A stretch of 64,000 nucleotides of DNA from Ahaetulla prasina (lineage: Eukaryota; Chordata; Lepidosauria; Squamata; Colubridae). Below the pieces are notes generated by a model. That model saw only the letters and a list, made by a program, of their open reading frames with translations. It searched no databases and was not told the origin of the DNA. Position 1 is the stretch's first letter. Each line of letters opens with the position of its first letter. Below, piece after piece: positions 56,919-64,000 of the stretch. The stretch spans positions 101,892,554 through 101,956,553 of the forward strand of contig NC_080539.1 in assembly GCF_028640845.1 (NCBI RefSeq), read 5' to 3'. Both the position numbers and the translations under genes were made by a program.

Positions 56919-57383
56919 GATTTCTGCCATTAGAGTGGTATCATCTGCATATCTGAGGTTGTTGATATTTCTCCCAGCAACCTTAATTCCAACTTTTGAT
57001 TCATCTAGCCCCACCTTTCTCATGATGTGCTCTGCATATAAGTTAAATAGGCAGGGTGACAGTATACAGCCTTGCCGGACTCCTTTCCCAATTTTGAACC
57101 AATCAGTGGTTCCATGTCCAGTTCTCACTGTGGCTTCTTGACCCACATACATGTTTCTCAAGAGACAAATAAGATGATCTGGTACTCCCATCTGTTTAAG
57201 AACTTGCCACAATTTGTTGTGATCCACACAATTAAAGGCTTTAGCATAGTCAATGAAGCAGAAGTAGATGTTTTTCTGGAACTCCCTAACTTTCTCCATG
57301 ATCCAGTGTATGTTGGTAATTTGATCTCTAGTTCCCCTGCCTCTTCGAAATCCTGCCTGTACTTCTGGTAGTTCTCGATCCAC
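56919..57383 (-). pseudogene. BovB reverse transcriptase fragment
   Basis: From 57383 the frame carries CFIDYAKAFNCVDHNKLW (residues 42-59), GKGVRQGCILSPCLFNLY (99-116) and the catalytic YADD (145-148). After residue 154 the frame runs into unrelated sequence to 56799. Upstream protein is in another frame (57556-57158), so there is at least one frameshift. RT catalytic residues are present, but the thumb and C-terminus are gone. Confidence 0.93.
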
Positions 57384-57687
57384 ATACTGCTAAAGCCTAG
57401 CTTGTAGGATTTTAAGCATAACTTTACTAGCATGTGAAATGCCCAATGGTGCGATAGTTTGAACATTCTTTGGCATTGCCTTTTTTTGGAATTGGAATGT
57501 AAACTAACCTTTTCCAATCCTGTGGTAACTGTTGAGTTTTCCAAATTAGCTGGCAAATTGAGTGTAGCACTTTTGCTGTATCGTCTTTTAAGATTTTGAA
57601 TAGCTCAGCTGGAATACTGCCATCTTCACTAGCCTTGTTGTTCCTCAGATTTCCTCAGATTTCCTAAGGCCCATTTGACTTCACATT

Positions 57688-58508
57688 CTAGGATGTCTGG
57701 CTCAATGTCAGTGACCACCCCTTCATGGTTATCAGGATGTTAAGTTCGTTCTTGTATTGTTTTTCTGTGTAATTATGCCACCTCTTCTTAATCTCTTCTG
57801 CCTCTGTTAGGTCCCTGCCATTTTGGTCCTTTATCATGCCCATCTTTGCATGAAACATTCCCTTCATATCTCCAATTTTCTTGAAGAGATCTCTGGTCCA
57901 CTGTATTCTATTCTTTTCTTCTATTTCTTTGCACTGTTCATTTAAGAAGGCATTCTTATCTCTTCCAGCTATTCTCTGGAATTCTGCATTCAATTGGATG
58001 TATCTTTTTCTTTCTCCCTTGCCTTTAGCTTCCCTTCTTTCCTCAGCTATTTGCAAAGCTTCCTCAGACAGCCATTTTGCTTTCATTTCTTTTTTTGGGG
58101 AATGGTTTTAGTTGCTACCTCTTATATAATGTTGCGAACCTCCGTCCATAGTTCTTCAGGCACTCTGTCTATCAGATCTAATTCCTTAAATCTATTTGTC
58201 ACCTCTACTGTATATTCATCAGGGATATGATTTGGTTCATAAACTGAGTGGCCTAGTGTTTTTCCCTATTTTCTTCAATTTAAGCCTAAATTTTGCCACG
58301 AGAAGCTCAAGCTCTGAGCCACAGTCTTGTTTTTACTGACCATATAGAGCTTCTCCATATTTGGCTGCAGAGCACATAGTCAATCTTGATTTCTGTGTTG
58401 ACTGTCTGATGATGTCCATGTGTAGAGTCATCTCTTGGGTTGTTGGGAAAGAGTGTTTGCTATGACCATCGTATTATCTTGACAGAATTCTATCAGCCTC
58501 TGCCTGTG
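57688..58508 (-). pseudogene. BovB endonuclease end and linker
   Basis: The complement of about 58508-58330 encodes RLIEFCQDNTMVIANTLF and IDYVLCSQIWRSS, the last part of the apurinic-type endonuclease with its SDH-less remnant. The frame from 58086 to 57688 (132 codons) is the Lys/Glu-rich linker before RT (AKWLSEEALQIAEERREAK). A break lies between the two parts. The N-terminal endonuclease active site is outside the fragment. Confidence 0.85.
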
Positions 58509-58510
58509 TA

Positions 58511-59231
58511 AGAAAAGTTACTGAGAGGTATTGAGAAAACAGAGAATAAAGGAGAGCTTTTCAAAAGCCATGTCAGCTATGGCACCTGAATCATAATAAT
58601 ATTGCTGCTGGAAACTGAATCAGCAGTGGAATTGCAGAAATAATGATGGTTCAAGAAATAAAAAAATATTTTATCGAAATTCTTTTGCTTCCATTCTCCA
58701 GTATAGCAACAAAAGTCTTTGTGATTGGCAGAAAAAGATTTAAACTTTGAGAACAAAATCAGCTTTTGCCACATGAAATTTTCATTTGCAAAATCACAGT
58801 TGGGAAGCCTATTTTGAATTGAATTATCATAGCCTAATTTTGCTCCCTTTTTATGACCCTGTAACTCTTAATTCAGGGTAGAGCTGGGGTGACTGGATGG
58901 AACTTAACATTTTCTGGCTGAGAATGCTTCCTGATTCCACATGAAGTTTACAGCAGATATGTTTTCTTTGTGCCCTGAGAGAGAAATAGCTGCTGCTACT
59001 ACCTTAGATTGAATGCTCAATCTTCTGAATGGGTGGTGAGTGTCTTCACCACTAGCCCACCGCACAGCTCTGAATTATAATAGCCTAATAATCATATAAA
59101 ATACTAAAAATAAAATAAAAATAAAATCCATAATAATAGTCCCTACTAAAACACTACATTAAAAAAAACTAGATCTGTATTTTCAAACTAAAATATCTCA
59201 TTAGAACATTTTCACGTTTGTATCAAGAAGA
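58511..59231. other. No gene or repeat recognised
   Basis: AT-rich DNA, nothing supported. Confidence 0.45.
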
Positions 59232-60700
59232 TGCATATATTTTTTTATTTTATAGAATAGAATTTTATAGAATAGAATTTTATTGGCCAAGTGTGATTGG
59301 ACACACAAAGAATTTGTCTTGGTGCATATGCTCTCAGTGTACATAAAAGAAAAGATACGTTCATTAAGGTACAACATTTACAACACAAATGATGGTCAAT
59401 ATATCAATATAAATCATAAGGATTGCCAGCAACAAGTTATAGTCATACAGTCATAAGTGGAAAGAGATTGGTGATGGGAACTATGAAACGATTAATAGTA
59501 GTGCAGATTCAGTAAATAGTCTGACAGTGTTGAGGGAATTATTTGTTTAGCAGAGTGATGGCCTTCTGGAAAAAACTGTTCTTGTGTCTAGTTGTTCTGG
59601 TGTGCAGTGCTCTATAGCGTCGTTTTGAGGGTAGGAATTGAAACAGTTTATGTCCAGGATGCGAGGGATCTGCAAATATTTTCACGGCCCTCTTCTTGAT
59701 TCGTGCAGTATACAGGTCCTCAATGGAAGGCAGGTTGGTAGCAATTATTTTTTCTGCAGTTCTAATTATCCTCTGAAGTCTGTGTTTTTCTTGTTGGGTT
59801 GCAGAACCGAACCAGACAGTTATAGAGGTGCAAATGACAGACTCAATAATTCCTCTGTAGAACTGGATCAGCAGCTCCTTGGGCAGTTTGAGCTTACTGA
59901 GTTGGCGCAGAAAGAACATTCTTTGTTGTCCTTTTTTAATGATGTTTTTGATGTTAGCTGTCCATTTGAGATCTTGCGATATGATAGAACCCAGAAATTT
60001 GAAGGTTTCTACTGTTGATACTGTGTTGTCAAGTATTGTGAGAGGTGGAAGTATGGAAGGGTTTCTCCTAAAGTCTACCACCATTTCTACGGTTTTGAGT
60101 GTGTTCAGTTCCAGATTGTTTTGGTTGCACCACAAGGCTAGTCGTTCGACCTCTTGTCTATATGCGGATTCGTCATTGTCTCGAATGAGACCAATCACTG
60201 TTGTGTCATCTGCGAACTTCAGTAGCTTAACAGATGGATCATTGGAGATGCAGTCATTGGTATACAGAGAGAAGAGAAGTGGGGAGAGCACACAGCCTTG
60301 GGGGGCCCCTGTGCTAATTGTACAGGTATTTGATGTGATCTTGCTTAGCTTCACCTGCTGCTTCCTGTTTGTTAGGAAGCTTGTGATCCACTTACAAGTC
60401 TGTTCCGGTACCTGTAGCTGGTTTAGCTTAGTTAGAAGAATGTCTGGAATGATGGTATTGAATGCTGAACTAAAGTCTACAAAAAGGACCCTTGCATAGG
60501 TCTTTGGAGACTCAAGATGCTGTAGGATGTAGTGCAGAGCCATATTAACAGCATCATCTGTTGATCTATTTGCTCGGTATGCAAATTGCAAGGGGTCTAA
60601 CAGCGGATCCATGATGGTTTTCAGGTAGGAAAACACTAGCCTTTCAAAGGTTTTCATGACCACAGATGTTAAAGCAACTGGTCTGTAGTCATTTTTGTTG
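59232..60700 (-). mobile_element. Rex1-like LINE, 5'-truncated, RT frame open
   Basis: The 3' end on the minus strand is GGCCAATAAAATTCTATTC with repeats of the last words, then A/T-rich DNA. The 3' UTR has ACACTGAGAGCATATGCACC, shared with 34091-34945. The RT frame is uninterrupted to the truncation point at about 60700, where a Tigger-like MITE begins. The endonuclease is missing. Confidence 0.9.
59539..60700 (-). pseudogene. Rex1-like reverse transcriptase, open but N-terminally truncated
   Basis: The frame is open for 392 codons from 60717, but its first six or so residues come from the adjoining MITE end, so LINE protein starts near NDYRPVALTS. Motifs are FVDFSSAFNT (residues 79-88), GAPQGCVLSP (137-146) and the catalytic FADD (168-171), then thumb and C-terminal residues HTRTTRHKNSFFQKAITLLN. 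All catalytic residues are kept and no stop interrupts, so the insertion looks recent. Without the endonuclease the copy is not autonomous. Confidence 0.9.
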
Positions 60701-61361
60701 TACAGGTAGTCCTCCACTTACAATGGTTCATTTAGTGACCATTCAAAGTTATAACTGCACTGAAAAATGTGACTTATGACCTTTTTTCACAGTTACAACC
60801 TTTTCAGCATCCCCCTGGCCACCTGATCAAAATTCAGATGTTTGGCAACTGATTCATATTTATGACCGTTGCTGTGTCCCAAGGTCATGTGATCACCATT
60901 TGCGACCTTCCAACAAACAAACTCAGATTCATTTAACAACCAAGTTATTAACTTATCCAGTGCAGTGATTCACTTAATAATTTTTTTTTTGGTTTGTTTT
61001 TTTTTTGTTTACATTTATACCCCGCCCTTCTCCGAGGACTCAGGGCGGCTTACAGTGTATAAGGCAATAGTCTCATTCTATTTGTATATTTTTACAAAAT
61101 CAACTTATTGCCCCCCCCAACAATCTGGGTCCTCATTTTACCTACCTTATAAAGGATGGAAGGCTGAGTCAACCTTGGGCCGGGCTCGAACCTGCAGTAA
61201 TTGCAGGCTCTGTGTTCTTAATAACAGGCTTTACCAGCCTGAGCTAAGCCGGCCCCTGGCAAGAAAGGTCATAAAATGTGGCAAAACCTACTTAACAAAT
61301 GTCTCACTTAGCAACATGAATTTTGGGCTCAGTAGTGGTTGTAAGTCAAGGATCACCTGTA
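60701..61361. mobile_element. Tigger-like MITE with TA target duplication, split by a SINE
   Basis: The body is 60703-61359. It starts CAGGTAGTCCTCCACTTAC and ends GTAAGTCAAGGATCACCTG, imperfect inverted copies, each flanked by TA (60701-60702 and 61360-61361). The TA target and the CAGG...CCTC ends suggest a Tc1/mariner-Tigger relative. A CORE-SINE at 60980-61257 sits inside; without it the MITE is about 380 bp, close to the copy at 54661-55023. No transposase is encoded. Confidence 0.85.
60980..61257 (-). mobile_element. CORE-SINE inserted in a MITE
   Basis: The minus strand has the tRNA head at 61257 (GGGGCCGGCTTAGCTCAGGC), GGTTCGAGCCCGGCCC B box, CORE-like block and GCCGCCCTGAGTCCTCGG tail ending in an A-rich run. 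It interrupts the MITE between CACTTAATAA and CTGGCAAGAAAGGTC, so it is the younger of the two. Confidence 0.9.
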
Positions 61362-62325
61362 CTGTATTAATATTTATGCTGCTTAGGCTATATCTAAATA
61401 TAATCACTGTCAGGGTTCCAACCAATGCCCTAATTAAATCATGAGCCTCAAGCCAAGCTTCAAAAGAAATCCAGTTATTTATTAGGAGCTTCATCTCGGC
61501 ACAAACCAAGTGAAGCCAACTCTGACCTCACTTAATTCAAGTGAAGCCAACTCTGACCCTGTTTCCCCCTCCCCCCAAGGTATGTCATCAGTCACATTCC
61601 CCAATGAAGCAATTTCATGGGTTGTAGAAGTCACTCCCTTCGGCCACTGTGGGTCCCCTGGAGATGACCTTGACGTTGCTGGCTGGAATGTGCTTTGTTT
61701 TGACTGAAATGCAAGTTTCTTGATGCAGCTGCGAGGCTCAGTTCCCCATCCCCCTGCCTATGGCAACTTGAGAGCAAGTCAGGAATGTTTTGCAAGTTGA
61801 CAGTCATACATACAATAGATCCATTGAAACCTAAGGGATTTAAGTTAATCATTGGTAATTTACCTTCTGTTTATTTCAGTGGGTATACCTTACTACAGTA
61901 TGTCTAAGCTTAACATTATTAAAAATGAGACAGTATTATACTTCATTACTAACAGTAACCTAATGGATTTGCTGAGGACCAGTAATGATCTAAATTTAAT
62001 ATACTTTAAGTAATGAAGGGAGTCAGAAGCTTTATCTCTCAGTTTAATATAATTGCTTTACAAAGGAAATTTAACAGAATAATTAGGGAGCATGTATTTA
62101 ACTCTGGAACTGATTCAATTCAATCTGATATAAATAAACATGGAAAGAAAAAAAGATATGACCAAATGACTTATCACTTTGTATCCTTGTAAGATCCAGG
62201 ATCAGTGAAAATATTTTACTGGTGTATTTCTTCCATTGAATCTGATCTCCAAAATTATTACTCAAGGCCCAGTCTCAGAATCATTACCCTACTCTTTTTT
62301 CAGAAAGAATCCAGTAGAAGATGTG
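61362..62325. other. No gene or repeat recognised
   Basis: About 1 kb. A short direct repeat of AAGTGAAGCCAACTCTGACC occurs at 61509 and 61540; nothing else is supported. Confidence 0.45.
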
Positions 62326-62578
62326 GCATACTCAGAGGTGGGTTTCAGCAGGTTCAGACCAGTTCTGGAGAACCAGTAGTGGAAATTTTGAGTAGTTCAG
62401 AATACCACCTCTGACTGGCCTCACCCCCATCTATTCTCTGCCTCCCGAGTCCCAGCTGATCAGGAGGGAATGGGGATTTTACACTATTCTTCCCCAACAT
62501 GTCCACCAAGCCACGTCCACCAAGCCACGCCCACAGAATCAGTAGTAACAAGTTTTGAAACCCACCACTGGGCATATC
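62326..62578. mobile_element. hAT-type element, 6/8 TSD
   Basis: The body is 62334-62570 (237 bp), with ends CAGAGGTGGGTTTCAGC and GAAACCCACCACTG. The flanks GGCATACT and GGCATATC share the first six bases. The internal blocks are as in the 63479 copy. Confidence 0.85.
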
Positions 62579-63470
62579 CCCCAGTTTATCAGGAGGAAAA
62601 CCTTTAGGACATTGTACTAAATAGGATATTACTGCTATGATTATATCCATCCAAAAAGAACTATATAAATAAATATGTGTGGGACACTTACAGTTTTGTA
62701 GACAGGTAGACTCAGCCAGTGAGTACACCACTTTAAAAACAGTACTTCATCTAATATTGTATTAATTGTTAAAAAAATGTAAGGTTTGTTTTTGTTTCAT
62801 TTAAGGTTTGTTTTTTCCCTTTATTTCAGGGAAACAAAGTGACTTGTTGACTGCCCCAATAAGTCCCTACAGTTTTGTTGGCAAGGTTTTGGATTTGCCA
62901 CTGTCTCCTTCCTAGGGCTGACAGGGGGTGGCTGGCTTTGTGCCTAAAGTGGGACTAGAACTCATGGTCTCTTAGTGTCTAGCCTAGTGCCTTTTTAAGT
63001 TAAAACCCCCATTTAAAGAATTACAATTTATTTTAACAATTGTCATTTAAAATATACAAAAGATGGCTTTATTATTTCTTGAGGAAATGCAAAAGGTTTC
63101 TGAAACTATGCTGACTCAGGACTTCCCTTATTTTAGGATGCAGCTTTCATAATTATAATCCCATTATGATTGTGTCTTATGGACTTCCCTAACGTGCCCT
63201 CTCCCTGGGCTTGGAAAAGTTTCTTTAAAAAGCTCTTATATCTGATTAGTGGCTGATCAGACAGATTAACATGTCCATGACCCTGTATGGATTTGAAATA
63301 GTCACCACTGATATAATATAAGCTGTTTTAGATCATAACATGTTGTGTTGTTTTCAAAATGACTACTGGGAAGGAATTACTAGTCCTTTTCTCTCCAACA
63401 CTGTTGTATAATTAAACCTATCATGAAGGGGATGAGATGGAGAAGGAGATGGAGATGTAAGAGATAAAAC
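62579..63470. other. No gene or repeat recognised
   Basis: AT-rich DNA, nothing supported. Confidence 0.45.
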
Positions 63471-63758
63471 AATATAATCAGAGGTGGGTTTCAGCAGGTT
63501 CTGACCAGTTCTGGAGAACTGGTAGTGGAAATTTTGGTAGAACTGGTAGTAAAAATTCTGACTGGCCCCGCCCCCATCTATTCTCTGCCTCCCAAATCCC
63601 AGCTGATTGGGAGGAAATGGAGATTTTGCAGTAACCTTCCCCCAGAATGGGGTGGGAATGGATATTTTACAGTATCCTTCCCCTGCCACGCTCACCAAGC
63701 CATGCCATGCCCACCAACTAGTAGTAAAAAAATTTTGAAATCCACCACTGAATATAAT
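63471..63758. mobile_element. hAT-type element, perfect 8-bp TSD
   Basis: The body is 63479-63750 (272 bp). AATATAAT at 63471-63478 is repeated at 63751-63758. The ends CAGAGGTGGGTTTCAGC and TGAAATCCACCACTG are imperfect inverted copies. It is a good reference copy for this family. Confidence 0.92.
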
Positions 63759-63938
63759 GGTATGTTGGAATGACTTTGGGATATGGGGAGAAGTGATACT
63801 GCCTAGTAAATGGTAAGATAAGAGAAAGCATAGCCCACAGCTGCATTATGGGCAGAAAAAGAGGCTTAGAATGAATCTCTTCTCAGTTTATAAAGGAGAA
63901 AGCAGGATTGCTGTATTTTCGGACTGGCAAGATTCTAT

Positions 63939-64000
63939 TTCATAACATAACATAACAACAGAGTTGGAAGGGACCTTGGAGGCCTTCTAGTCCAACCCCC
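63939..64000 (-). mobile_element. CR1 LINE 3' end, cut by the window edge
   Basis: CATAACATAACATAACAACAGAGTTGG and GGGACCTTGGAGGCC with CTAGTCCAACCCCC are the complement of a CR1 end. Its tail is ATAAC repeats, unlike the octamer tail at 56476. The rest lies beyond the window. Confidence 0.88.

Larger units (their letters stand above)
56919..58510 (-). mobile_element. BovB (RTE) LINE, truncated at both ends
   Basis: The minus strand contains, in order, the end of the endonuclease (58508-58300), a linker region and RT to 56919. Sequence after the RT YADD motif stops resembling BovB at about 56919, so the 3' end is missing as well as the 5' end. Loss of the 3' end is unusual for a LINE and points to a later deletion. 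BovB is known for scattered distribution across vertebrates by horizontal transfer. Confidence 0.9.

Noticed and set aside
59879..60499. 206-codon plus-strand frame
   Set aside because: It is antisense to the Rex1 RT frame on the minus strand.

Overview
This window looks like non-coding DNA from a squamate reptile, most probably a snake. The background is AT-rich, no complete host gene was recognised, and about a third of the sequence is transposable elements (TEs). The species call rests on the TE mix: a BovB (RTE) LINE, Sauria-type SINEs that share the BovB tail, CORE-SINEs that share an L2-like tail, Rex1, CR1 and CR1/L3-like LINEs, an L1 fragment, Penelope-like fragments, a Ty3/Gypsy element and many small hAT-type DNA elements. 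This combination is known from squamate genomes; the species cannot be named from the sequence alone.

Layout. 1-12 kb: an unidentified open frame at the left edge, an L2-like 3' end, an LTR-like repeat split by a 5'-truncated L1 (itself carrying a folded Penelope end), a solo LTR with a 5-bp target duplication, two hAT-type elements and a CORE-SINE. 12-18 kb: a CR1/L3-like LINE with a long RT frame, interrupted by a Penelope-like insertion, then an L2-like LINE ending in a long (ATT)n tract. 19-27 kb: a hAT MITE, an LTR-like promoter/polyA segment, long microsatellites and a large imperfect palindrome. 27.5-32 kb: a structurally complete 4.5-kb Gypsy element on the minus strand (190-bp LTRs, 5-bp TSD, primer site, polypurine tract) with coding frames broken many times. 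33-44 kb: LINE fragments and a dense cluster of hAT-type elements, including two related elements of 1.0 and 1.5 kb in opposite orientation. 44-47 kb: no repeat recognised. 47-64 kb: hAT elements, SINEs, an old L2, CR1, a BovB truncated at both ends, an RT-bearing Rex1, and a Tigger-like MITE that contains a SINE.

How the parts relate. The relationships are parasitic rather than operon-like. Non-autonomous hAT elements depend on a transposase not encoded here; the SINEs carry LINE-type tails and presumably use L2 and BovB machinery; several LINE and Penelope 3' ends run into microsatellites. Nested insertions give relative ages: L1 is younger than the LTR it splits, the Penelope insertion is younger than its CR1/L3-like host, and the SINE is younger than its MITE. 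Boundaries supported by target-site duplications read directly from the sequence are the firmest calls. Family names are from recognition of protein motifs and repeat ends, not from database searches.
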